From positions 1-14,407 of the forward strand of contig DATHAO010000051.1 of assembly GCA_035296625.1 (NCBI GenBank): a stretch of 14,407 bases of DNA, given 5' to 3'. The notes beneath the pieces are model-generated. The model saw nothing but the letters and a program-made list of their open reading frames with translations, was not told the origin of the DNA and did no database searches. The translations under genes and the position numbers were made by a program. This document shows, in pieces, positions 6,047 to 12,529 of the stretch. How positions within the stretch are numbered: the first letter of the stretch is position 1; every line of letters starts with the position of its first letter. This stretch comes from DATCLS01 sp035296625 (GTDB taxonomy: Bacteria; Actinomycetota; Acidimicrobiia; Acidimicrobiales; VFJN01).

Positions 6047-7015
6047 TCAGGAGCAGTGCATGTGGACCCGGACGACGGTGCCGTCGTGGGCAGTCGACCG
6101 CAGCTGCACCAGGTCGCACAGCTCGTTGATGAGCCACATGCCACGGCCACCCGCCTCGGCGGAGGTCGGCCGGCTGCGACCGACGAGCGGGTCCTCGATG
6201 TAGCCCTTGTCGCTGACCTCGTTGACCAGCACGCGGTCGTCGCTGATCCACGACCGCAGGCGCCCGCGACCGCCGCCGTGCTTGATGCTGTTCGTCGCCA
6301 GCTCGCTGATCGCCAGCACGAGCCGGCCCGCCCGGTCGGGACTGAGGCCGGCCGCCGCGGCCTGGCAGGCCACGACGCGGCGCAGGCCGCGCAGCGTGCG
6401 GGCCTCGACGACGAGCTCGCTCACCGACCCCTCGGGCTCGGACAGCGGGCTGTCGAGGGCGGCGGCGAGGCAGCCCTCCTCGTCGTAGTGGTCGCTCGGC
6501 TGGCGCCGCCCGTCGCGGACGACCCACGGGTGGTTGCGCTCGGCCTCGGCGAGGACCTCGGGGGCCAGCAGCGTGGTGTCGTAGGGGCACCACAGCCACA
6601 GGTCAGGAGCGTGGGCGAACGCACGGTTGAGCAGCGCCTCGTGGTGGGCGCACTCGGACAGCTCGTCGGCGCTGCGCCCGGGCCAGACCGGCTCGCCGAT
6701 GGCCCGCAGGTGGTGGCCGGGCCGATGGTTCTCGTCGTAGACGACGCGCCACAACGAGATGATCCGCGCGGGGTTGCGCCCGGCCTCGCCCATGTCGCCG
6801 AAGACGACGTGACGCGCGTTGGCCCCGAGGCCGTCACGGATGGCCTCGGACGTGCGCTTGGTGAGCAGCATGACGACCGGATCGTCGGCCGCCAGCCCCT
6901 CGTCGACCCACGGGCGGACGCTGTCGACCAGCGCGGCGACGCCGGCGTGGAAGACCGCCTCGTGGAGGCATCCGCCGTGCCGCTCGGGCAGGCGCGCCGG
7001 CAGGAGCGTGGTCAT
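6047..7015 (-). CDS. RsbA-type anti-sigma regulator: MEDS sensory domain plus RsbW-like HATPase
   Basis: A 322-residue soluble protein. Residues about 15-180 form a MEDS (methanogen/methylotroph DcmR sensory) domain: HEAVFHAGVAALVDSVRPWV, DDPVVMLLTKRTSEAIRDGL, LWLWCPYDTTLL. Residues about 205-320 are a GHKL ATPase of the RsbW/SpoIIAB kind, with an N-box ELATNSIKHGG at 238-248, a G1-like SDKGYIEDPL at 268-277 and a G2 GGRGMWLINELCDLVQLRS at 289-307. Such proteins bind sigma factors or phosphorylate STAS partners in partner switching. GGAG sits just before the ATG at 7015. It follows the MEDS-STAS gene by 83 nt on the same strand, so the two are probably co-transcribed. The cognate sigma factor is not in the window. 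Confidence 0.85.
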   Translation of the reverse strand: MTTLLPARLPERHGGCLHEAVFHAGVAALVDSVRPWVDEGLAADDPVVMLLTKRTSEAIRDGLGANARHVVFGDMGEAGRNPARIISLWRVVYDENHRPGHHLRAIGEPVWPGRSADELSECAHHEALLNRAFAHAPDLWLWCPYDTTLLAPEVLAEAERNHPWVVRDGRRQPSDHYDEEGCLAAALDSPLSEPEGSVSELVVEARTLRGLRRVVACQAAAAGLSPDRAGRLVLAISELATNSIKHGGGRGRLRSWISDDRVLVNEVSDKGYIEDPLVGRSRPTSAEAGGRGMWLINELCDLVQLRSTAHDGTVVRVHMHCS

Positions 7016-7048
7016 CGCTCCACCCTCGCCATCGTGACCGGTCGGCCC

Positions 7049-7120
7049 CGTCACTGGAACACGACTCGGCCGCGTCACTGGAACATGACTCGGCTGCGTC
7101 ACTGGAACACGACCGATCTG
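7049..7120. repeat. Three 24-nt tandem repeats covering the MEDS-STAS stop codon
   Basis: Units begin CGTCACTGGAACA at 7049, 7073 and 7097, an exact 24-nt period. The first two match at all but two positions; the third diverges after 17 nt. On the minus strand the 7097 copy contains the last codons V-F-Q and the TGA of the MEDS-STAS gene, and the other two copies repeat those codons and stop (GTG/ATG TTC CAG TGA) in the spacer before the HATPase gene. This looks like tandem duplication of the 3' end of the gene. Confidence 0.85.
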
Positions 7121-7947
7121 ATCTCCGAGAAGCCGAGTAGGTGCCACAACCGGCGCAGCAGCGGCTGGGCGTGCTGCACGCGCACCTCGCCCCCCGAGGC
7201 GTCACGACGTGACGCGTGCTCGGCGATGACGGCCGCGGCCGCCGCGTCGATGAAGGTAGCCCGCTGCGTGTCGATCACGAGCGTGCCCGACGACGGAAGC
7301 GTGGCCAGCGCCCGTTCGAGCAGCGGAGCCTGGAACGCGTCGACCTCGCCCTCGAGCGCGACGCCCTCGGCGGTCGCGCACAGCGAGAACGTCGCGTCCG
7401 AGTCGCGGCGCAGCGGATGCACGCAGGCCACCGAGCGCGCCGTCTCGCGGCCGACGACCCGCTCGTCGTAGGCGCAGAGGGCGGCGATCGGGTGGTCGAC
7501 CATGTAGCGGTCGACGAGCTGCTCGAAGCGGACGTGGGCGTCGCGCCAGGAAGGGTCGGCGGCCAGCCAGGTGAGATCGCCCACCATGCGCAGGCCCTGA
7601 TAACCGGCGAGAAGGGCCTGTTCGAGCCGGGCGGCGTGGGCCGCCACCTGGGCCCGGGCGTCGACGGCACCGCCGCCGGAGTGCAGCTGGGACAGCGGGA
7701 CCACCAGCAGCTCGCCGCGCCGGTGGCGCTCCTCGGGATGGCCCAGCACGGCCAGATCGGCGACCACGGCGTCGATCCTGCGCTCGCTGACGACCATCAA
7801 TCGCTGGCCCAGCCCCAGCCCGTCGTGGAGGAAGTCGACCGCGATCTCGTGATACTCGTCGAGCTCGTCGTCCGATCGGTACACGCAGCACGCGTGGTCC
7901 GACAGCCCTGACTCGCCCGCCGTGTCCGCCACACCATGAGCTCGCAC
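7099..7947 (-). CDS. MEDS-STAS protein, putative anti-sigma factor antagonist with sensory domain
   Basis: A 282-residue soluble protein. Residues about 15-180 are a MEDS sensory domain (DHACCVYRSDDELDEYHEIA at 18-37, GQRLMVVSERRIDAVVADL, LRMVGDLTWLAADPSW). The C-terminal ~95 residues are a STAS domain (LEGEVDAFQAPLLERAL, GTLVIDTQRATFIDAAAAAV at 221-240). In SpoIIAA/RsbV proteins the phosphorylated serine lies in a D-S-S-G loop; here the loop is D-A-A-A, so control by phosphorylation looks lost and ligand sensing by MEDS may replace it (inference). The GTG at 7947 lies 6 nt after TATGAT, a good leaderless -10. It is first in a likely operon with the MEDS-HATPase gene. Confidence 0.8.
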   Translation of the reverse strand: MRAHGVADTAGESGLSDHACCVYRSDDELDEYHEIAVDFLHDGLGLGQRLMVVSERRIDAVVADLAVLGHPEERHRRGELLVVPLSQLHSGGGAVDARAQVAAHAARLEQALLAGYQGLRMVGDLTWLAADPSWRDAHVRFEQLVDRYMVDHPIAALCAYDERVVGRETARSVACVHPLRRDSDATFSLCATAEGVALEGEVDAFQAPLLERALATLPSSGTLVIDTQRATFIDAAAAAVIAEHASRRDASGGEVRVQHAQPLLRRLWHLLGFSEIRSVVFQ

Positions 7948-7953
7948 GCCGTC

Positions 7954-7959
7954 ATCATA
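7954..7959 (-). promoter_or_regulatory. Strong -10 box (TATGAT) of the MEDS operon, leaderless
   Basis: On the minus strand TATGAT, a near-consensus -10, is followed by six bases and the GTG start at 7947. The GAGG upstream is in the wrong place for this start, and the nearby ATGs are out of frame, which supports a leaderless transcript. A GGTTAC at 7976-7971 is too close to be a normal -35. Confidence 0.5.
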
Positions 7960-7972
7960 GACCTCATTGCGT

Positions 7973-8115
7973 AACCTCGCGCCCGCTCACCGTGCGTATT
8001 CGTTGCAGAACGCTGTCGGACGGCGGTCGAGGACCCACGGAGGTGCAGGTAGATGCTATTGCGCGAGGTTCACGGGGTCCTTTCTGACGAGTAGTCAGAA
8101 GATTACGCAGCGTAA
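7973..8115. promoter_or_regulatory. Divergent regulatory region with several dyads (MEDS operon / phoH)
   Basis: The ~250-nt gap between divergent genes contains AACCTCGCGC at 7973-7982 and its exact inverse GCGCGAGGTT at 8061-8070. It also has a hairpin TTCTGAC-GAGTA-GTCAGAA at 8082-8100 and a palindrome TTACGC-A-GCGTAA at 8103-8115. GCGTAACC occurs both at 7970-7977 and 8110-8117, with TTACGC at 8103. These are direct observations. The binding factor is unknown; sites for a shared regulator are a reasonable guess. Confidence 0.45.
8053..8094 (+). CDS. Candidate 13-residue leader ORF upstream of phoH
   Basis: The ATG at 8053 opens MLLREVHGVLSDE with a TAG at 8092-8094, and GGAGG at 8039-8043 lies 9 nt upstream. 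The stop codon falls in the loop/stem of the TTCTGAC/GTCAGAA hairpin (8082-8100), an arrangement seen in translation-controlled leaders. It ends 104 nt before phoH. It may be chance; there is no independent evidence of expression. Confidence 0.2.
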   Translation: MLLREVHGVLSDE

Positions 8116-8183
8116 CCGCCCCATCGCCGCTTCGACGCGGTGACACCCACGATCAACCTGCGCGCATCGCGACACCGCTGACG

Positions 8184-8189
8184 TAGTCT
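8184..8189 (+). promoter_or_regulatory. Candidate -10 box of the phoH operon
   Basis: TAGTCT (TANNNT) lies 9 nt before the phoH GTG at 8199, so transcription would begin at or within about three bases of the start codon. There is no Shine-Dalgarno. No clear -35 is visible. Confidence 0.4.
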
Positions 8190-8198
8190 TGTTGCCTC

Positions 8199-9167
8199 GT
8201 GGCCACCACGCAGGTCAAGATCTCCGTCCCCGGCAACCACCTCATGGCCGACCTGCTCGGTCACCGCGACGAGCTTCTCCGCGTCGTCGAGTCGGCGTTC
8301 GACGACGTCGAGATCCACGTCCGGGGCAACGAGATCGCCATCACCGGCGGCGAGGCCGAGCGCGTGGGTCACCTCTTCGAGGAGCTCGTGCTGCTGCTCG
8401 AGCGCGGCGAGCGGCTCGAGCCCACCAGCGTGACGCGCACCATCGACATGGTGCGCGACGACCAGCGCCCGTCCGAGGTCCTGAGCGCCGAGGTGTTCCG
8501 TGGGTCGCGCGGTCGCACGGTGCGCCCCAAGTCCGCCGGCCAGAAGCGCTACGTCGACGCCATCCGCGACAACGTCATCACCTTCGGGATCGGGCCCGCC
8601 GGCACCGGCAAGTCGTGGCTGGCGGTCGCCATGGCCGTGCACGCGCTGCAGGCCAAGCAGGTCGACCGCATCATCCTCACCCGGCCGGCGGTCGAGGCCG
8701 GCGAGCGGCTCGGCTTCCTGCCCGGCGACCTCGCCGCCAAGATCGACCCCTACCTGCGCCCGCTCTACGACGCCCTGTTCGACATGGTCGAGCCCGAGGG
8801 CGCCCAGCGGCTCGTCGACCGGGGCACCGTCGAGGTGGCGCCGCTGGCGTTCATGCGCGGCCGCACGCTGAACCAGAGCTTCATCATCCTCGACGAGGCC
8901 CAGAACACGACGCCGGAGCAGATGAAGATGTTCCTGACCCGGATCGGGTTCGGGTCCCGGGCCGTGGTCACCGCCGACATGACGCAGGTGGATCTGCCCA
9001 ACGGCCGCAGCGCGATGGCCGGCCTCGAACGCGTCCTCAGCGGCATCGACGGCCTCGCGTTCGTGCACCTCAGCTCGGGCGACGTCGTGCGCCACCGCAT
9101 CGTCCAGGACATCGTCGACGCCTACGAGCGCGTCGACACCGCCGGCCGCTCGGCCGAGCCCCGGTGA
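8199..9167 (+). CDS. phoH: PhoH-family ATPase
   Basis: A 322-residue cytoplasmic P-loop ATPase of the PhoH/YbeZ family, linked in bacteria to RNA metabolism and usually found beside ybeY. An N-terminal KH-like segment spans about 1-75. The ATPase core has Walker A GPAGTGKS at 132-139, ILTRPAVEAGERLGFLPGD at 159-177 and Walker B FIILDEAQN at 228-236, followed by a sensor-like TADMTQVDLP at 258-267 and VRHRIVQDIVDAYE near the end. The length is normal for the family. The GTG start at 8199 is preceded by TAGTCT and no RBS, so it is probably leaderless. It is the first gene of a five-gene operon, with a GTGA overlap to ybeY. Confidence 0.95.
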   Translation: MATTQVKISVPGNHLMADLLGHRDELLRVVESAFDDVEIHVRGNEIAITGGEAERVGHLFEELVLLLERGERLEPTSVTRTIDMVRDDQRPSEVLSAEVFRGSRGRTVRPKSAGQKRYVDAIRDNVITFGIGPAGTGKSWLAVAMAVHALQAKQVDRIILTRPAVEAGERLGFLPGDLAAKIDPYLRPLYDALFDMVEPEGAQRLVDRGTVEVAPLAFMRGRTLNQSFIILDEAQNTTPEQMKMFLTRIGFGSRAVVTADMTQVDLPNGRSAMAGLERVLSGIDGLAFVHLSSGDVVRHRIVQDIVDAYERVDTAGRSAEPR

Positions 9168-9760
9168 CCGGTCCGCTGTCCGACGGTGCCCGCCCCGGCG
9201 AGCACGCCGGCGTGCCCCGGCCCGCCGCGCGCCCCCACCGCCACGGGCCCGAGGGCGATGTCGTCGTGTTCGGGGCCGACGAGCAGGCCGCCGGCACGGT
9301 GGACGTGGAGCGCTGGGTCGAGCTGGCCCGACAGGTCCTGGTGGCCGAGGGCGTGCGCGGCGAGGCCGAGCTATCGCTGCTCTTCGTCGACGAGGAGGCG
9401 ATCGCCGACCTCAACACGCGGTTCATGGACGCCGAGGGCCCGACCGACGTGCTGGCGTTCCCGATCGACGACCCGGTGACCGGGGGGCGTTGGCCCGACG
9501 CGGGCACGACCGGCCCCGATCGCGAGGAGGCCGAGGACGGCGACATGCCGTTGCTGCTCGGAGACGTCGTCGTGTGTCCAGCGGTGGCCGACCGCCAGGC
9601 TCCCGACCACGCCGGCACCTACGACGACGAGATGGCGCTGCTCGTGGTCCACGGCGTGCTCCACGTGCTCGGCCACGACCACGCCGAACCCGACGAGACG
9701 GCGGTCATGCAGGCGCGGGAGCGCGCACTGCTCGACCGGTTCCATCGCTCCCGGCCATGA
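9164..9760 (+). CDS. ybeY: Endoribonuclease YbeY (rRNA maturation)
   Basis: A 198-residue metalloprotein of the UPF0054/YbeY family, a zinc-dependent single-strand endoribonuclease acting in 16S rRNA 3'-end maturation and ribosome quality control. It shows LNTRFMDAEGPTDVLAFPID in the middle and the catalytic HGVLHVLGHDH zinc motif near the C-terminus (three histidines seen). The GTG start at 9164 overlaps the phoH TGA as GTGA, and the stop overlaps the next ATG (ATGA). About 30 extra Pro/Arg-rich residues precede the conserved fold, and a Gly/Asp-rich insert (about 106-127) lies in mid-domain. A later in-frame GTG near 9209 is possible, but the overlap favours 9164. Confidence 0.93.
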   Translation: MTGPLSDGARPGEHAGVPRPAARPHRHGPEGDVVVFGADEQAAGTVDVERWVELARQVLVAEGVRGEAELSLLFVDEEAIADLNTRFMDAEGPTDVLAFPIDDPVTGGRWPDAGTTGPDREEAEDGDMPLLLGDVVVCPAVADRQAPDHAGTYDDEMALLVVHGVLHVLGHDHAEPDETAVMQARERALLDRFHRSRP

Positions 9761-11499
9761 CCGTGCCGCCGCCGTCGCTCGCCGCGCCGACCCCGTCGGC
9801 GGCCGAGGCGATCTTCGGCGCCGCCGGTGCCGCGGACAGGGGGCCGGTGCCCGTCCTCGCCGCCACGCTCGCTGGCACCGAGCTCGCGATGGTCGCCGCG
9901 ATCGGGGTGCTGCTACTCCTCACGGCGTTTCTGTCGCTCGCCGAATCGGGGCTGACCCGGCTCAACCGCTCGAAGGTGGAGGCCCTGGTCGAGGAGCACC
10001 GGCGGGGTGCGACGGCGCTGCGCGACCTGGTCGACGCGCCGCGCTCCTTCCTCACGCCGGTGCGCTTCCTCGCACTGCTGTGCCAGCTCGTGCAGGCGAC
10101 GCTGGTGGGCATCGTCGGCGACCGCATCTTCGGCGTCGTGGGCCTGGTCGTGGCCACGGCCGTCAACGTGCTCGTCGTGTTCGTCCTCGCCGAGTCGGCG
10201 CCGAAGACCTGGGCGGTGCTGAACCCGGAACGGGCGGCGCTGGTGACGGCCCGTCAGGTGCGTTTCCTCGTCGGCCTACCGCCGGTCCGCCTGCTGTCCC
10301 AGCTGCTCATCGGCCTCACCAACATGCTGGTGCCTGGCAAGGGCCTGGAGCAGGGGCCGTTCCTCTCCGAGGAGGAGCTGCTCGCCATCGCCGAGCGCGG
10401 CGTCGAGGAGGGCGTGATCGAGGCCGACGAGCGCGCTCTGATCGAGTCGATCATCGAGTTCGGCGACACGATCGTGCGGGAGGTCATGGTGCCGCGGCCC
10501 GACATGGTCACGGTCGACGCCTCGTTCCGGGTCGCCGACGTGATGGAGGTCGTGCTGCTCAACGGCTACAGCCGCCTGCCCGTGCGGGGCGAGGGCATCG
10601 ATGACGTCATCGGCCTGGTCTTCGCGAAGGACCTCATGCGGGCCGAGCGCGACGGCCTCGAGGCCGAGCGCGTGTCCGAGCTGCTGCGAGCCCCGCACCT
10701 CGTGCCCGAGACCAAGCGGGTCCCCGAGCTGCTGCGCGAGATGCAGCGCGACAAGTTCCACATGGCGATCGTCGTCGACGAGTACGGCGGCACCGCCGGC
10801 CTGGTCACGCTCGAGGACCTCATCGAGGAGCTGGTCGGCGAGATCGTCGACGAGTTCGACGTCGAGGACCCGGTCATCGAGCCTCTGCCCGGGGGTGACC
10901 TGCGGGTTCACGCCCGCACGGCTCTCGACGAGGTGAACGACCTGCTGCACGCCGACCTGCCCGAGGGCGACTGGGACTCGATCGGCGGGCTCCTCTACCA
11001 CGAGCTCGGCCGGGTGCCGATGGAGGACGAGGCCGTCGACGTGGCCGGGTGGCGCCTCGTGGCCCAGCGGGTGCAGGGTCGGCGCATCGGTCGGGTCCTG
11101 ATCACCCGGATCCCGGCGGGCGCGGAGGACGACGGGGCTGGCACGAGCGACGCGGACGACGTGGAGGACGCGGACGACGTGGACGGCCGGCGCGGGGGCG
11201 CCGGCTACGGCGCCGTCCGCAGCGGCGACCTGACCGTCGAGGCCGGCGCCGAGGCCCCCGACGCGTCCGACGCTGCCACGCCGCCCCTCCCGGCCCCGCC
11301 GCCCGGGCCCGGCGGTCCGCCACCGGCCGACCCCGGCTCTGTGACCGCACCGGAGCCAGGCGGACGCGATCCGATGACCGACCAGGGTCGCGACCGGCCC
11401 GACCAGCGCCCGCCGCCGACGGCGGGGTCCCACCGTCGGCCCGGGGCCGGGGCCGTCCCCCGGGACGCCGAGCACGGCGACGGAGCGGCCGGAGCATGA
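9757..11499 (+). CDS. CorC/HlyC-type CNNM (DUF21) - CBS membrane protein with long C-terminal tail
   Basis: A 580-residue protein of the hemolysin C/CorC family, associated with Mg2+/cation efflux. A CNNM/DUF21 domain with membrane segments spans about 41-190 (FLSLAESGLTRLNRSKVEAL, VLAESAPKTWAVLNPERA). A CBS pair runs about 240-365 (REVMVPRPDMVTVDA, FHMAIVVDEYGGTAGLVTLE), and a CorC_HlyC domain about 372-452 ends VLITRIP. The last ~128 residues are Asp/Gly/Pro-rich and probably disordered, with an 18-nt duplication at 11149-11183 (DADDVEDADDV). The ATG at 9757 overlaps the ybeY stop; the stop at 11499 overlaps the tadE-like ATG. The tail is not part of the usual family length. Confidence 0.9.
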   Translation: MTVPPPSLAAPTPSAAEAIFGAAGAADRGPVPVLAATLAGTELAMVAAIGVLLLLTAFLSLAESGLTRLNRSKVEALVEEHRRGATALRDLVDAPRSFLTPVRFLALLCQLVQATLVGIVGDRIFGVVGLVVATAVNVLVVFVLAESAPKTWAVLNPERAALVTARQVRFLVGLPPVRLLSQLLIGLTNMLVPGKGLEQGPFLSEEELLAIAERGVEEGVIEADERALIESIIEFGDTIVREVMVPRPDMVTVDASFRVADVMEVVLLNGYSRLPVRGEGIDDVIGLVFAKDLMRAERDGLEAERVSELLRAPHLVPETKRVPELLREMQRDKFHMAIVVDEYGGTAGLVTLEDLIEELVGEIVDEFDVEDPVIEPLPGGDLRVHARTALDEVNDLLHADLPEGDWDSIGGLLYHELGRVPMEDEAVDVAGWRLVAQRVQGRRIGRVLITRIPAGAEDDGAGTSDADDVEDADDVDGRRGGAGYGAVRSGDLTVEAGAEAPDASDAATPPLPAPPPGPGGPPPADPGSVTAPEPGGRDPMTDQGRDRPDQRPPPTAGSHRRPGAGAVPRDAEHGDGAAGA

Positions 11500-12029
11500 G
11501 CGCTGCAGCTGGGGCGAGGCGCAACCCGATCATCGGAGTCCCTGGGAGCTGCGGCCGTGGCGGTGGCCGTGGCGACGACAGGGGCCAGGTGGGCGGCATC
11601 GAGGTGCTGCCGTTCGGCCTGCTCATCTTCGTGGTCGGCACCCTCCTGGTCGTCAACGCGTGGGCCGTGGTGGACGCCAAGCTGGCGACCGACGCCGCCG
11701 CCCGGGAGGCGACGCGCTCGTTCGTCGAGGCGGACTTGGCGGCGGCGGACCGGTCCGGCGAGGCCGAGGCCCGGTCCGTCGACATCGGGCTCGAGGCCCT
11801 CGCCGCGTACGGGCGCGACCCCGAGCGGGGCACCGTGGCGCTGAGCGGGCTGGCCGGCGGCTACACCCGCTGCGCCCGGGCCACGTTCACCGCCAGCTAC
11901 GAGGTCCCGGCGCTCACCTTGCCCTGGGTCGGCGGGTTCGGCGCCGGGTTCACCGTGACCAGCTCCCACAGCGAGCTCGTCGACCCGTTCCGGGACGGCG
12001 TGCCCGGCGATGCCGAGGCGTGCGGGTGA
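11496..12029 (+). CDS. TadE-like pseudopilin / pilus assembly protein
   Basis: A 177-residue protein with a Gly/Arg-rich N-terminus, then GQVGGIEVLPFGLLIFVVGT, a single membrane helix (about 38-58) starting near a conserved-type Glu (36), and a hydrophilic periplasmic part (DAKLATDAAAREATRSFVEA). This layout is typical of TadE-like minor pseudopilins of the Tad/Flp pilus. Two cysteines (at about 134 and near the C-terminus, 176) could pair. The start ATG overlaps the corC-like stop (ATGA), and the stop overlaps the next GTG (GTGA). Its link to the Tad genes at 134-2767 is inferred from family, not from adjacency. Confidence 0.75.
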   Translation: MSAAAGARRNPIIGVPGSCGRGGGRGDDRGQVGGIEVLPFGLLIFVVGTLLVVNAWAVVDAKLATDAAAREATRSFVEADLAAADRSGEAEARSVDIGLEALAAYGRDPERGTVALSGLAGGYTRCARATFTASYEVPALTLPWVGGFGAGFTVTSSHSELVDPFRDGVPGDAEACG

Positions 12030-12487
12030 TCCCGCTCCTCGATCGTCTCTACCGACGCCGTCGACGGGGCCGAGATGACCGGGGCAGCGCCCTCATGCTC
12101 ATGCCCGCCGGCGTGCTGGTCGTGCTCATCCTGGCCTCCATCGCCGTCGACATGGCCGTCGTGCAGCTGCGCCAGCGGCAGGCCTTCGACCTGGCCGCGG
12201 CCGCCGCCAACGACGCCGCGACCGCCGCGGCCGACCGGGCGGCGCTGCGCTCGGGGGCGTTCCGCGTCGACCCGGAGTCAGCCCGGCGGGTGGTGGCGCT
12301 ATCCGTGGCGGCCAGCGAGCTGGCCCCGCACCTGGCCGAGCCGCCGACGGTCACGGTCGGCGACGCCGGCGTCGTGGTCACGGTGGCGGTGCGGGCCGAC
12401 TACCTGTTCGCCGGCGTGATCCCCGGTGCACCGCACGGCACCATCGTGACGGCGTCCGCCTCCGCCGGAGCGGAGCAACCGCCGTGA
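12026..12487 (+). CDS. TadG/TadE-like membrane-anchored pilus-associated protein
   Basis: A 153-residue protein. A basic N-terminus (RLYRRRRRGRDDRGSALML) is followed by one membrane helix (about 22-42, MLMPAGVLVVLILASIAVDM) and an Ala-rich coiled region (LRQRQAFDLAAAAANDAATA). The C-terminal segment is beta-rich (PTVTVGDAGVVVTVAVRADY). The D-R-G-S followed by the hydrophobic helix is typical of TadE/TadG-like and Flp-associated proteins in actinobacteria; the large VWA domain of full TadG is absent. The GTG at 12026 overlaps the previous stop as GTGA. Last gene of the phoH operon. Confidence 0.7.
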   Translation: MIPLLDRLYRRRRRGRDDRGSALMLMPAGVLVVLILASIAVDMAVVQLRQRQAFDLAAAAANDAATAAADRAALRSGAFRVDPESARRVVALSVAASELAPHLAEPPTVTVGDAGVVVTVAVRADYLFAGVIPGAPHGTIVTASASAGAEQPP

Positions 12488-12494
12488 GCACCGT

Positions 12495-12512
12495 TTCTGT
12501 CCGTTCTGTCCG
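12495..12512. repeat. 9-nt tandem repeat between convergent genes
   Basis: TTCTGTCCG occurs twice in direct tandem in the 42-nt gap between the convergent tadG-like and LLM genes. No T-rich terminator is visible in this gap. Confidence 0.4.
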
Positions 12513-12529
12513 ACATCGCCACGGCCGGC

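Noticed and set aside
7015..7147. Upstream ATG extension of the MEDS-HATPase protein
   Set aside because: The extension would encode the 24-nt repeats (R-V-P-V-T-x-P-S) and overlap the previous gene; the ATG at 7015 has a GGAG and directly precedes the MEDS fold.
7952..7958. ATG starts at 7958 and 7955 for the MEDS-STAS gene, with GAGG upstream
   Set aside because: Both are out of frame with the MEDS-STAS reading frame and give an Arg/Thr/Ser-rich nonsense product; the GTG at 7947 is in frame.
8082..8100. Rho-independent terminator
   Set aside because: The TTCTGAC/GTCAGAA hairpin has only 7 bp, low GC and no following T-tract, and no gene ends just upstream.
8103..9095. Minus-strand open frame opposite phoH
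   Set aside because: It lies within the clear PhoH coding region (Walker A and B recognised on the plus strand) and has no recognisable domain or start signal.
10276..11475. Long minus-strand open frame opposite the CorC-like gene
   Set aside because: It is a shadow of a gene with clear CBS/CorC motifs on the plus strand; its composition is His/Gly/Asp-rich and unlike a real protein.
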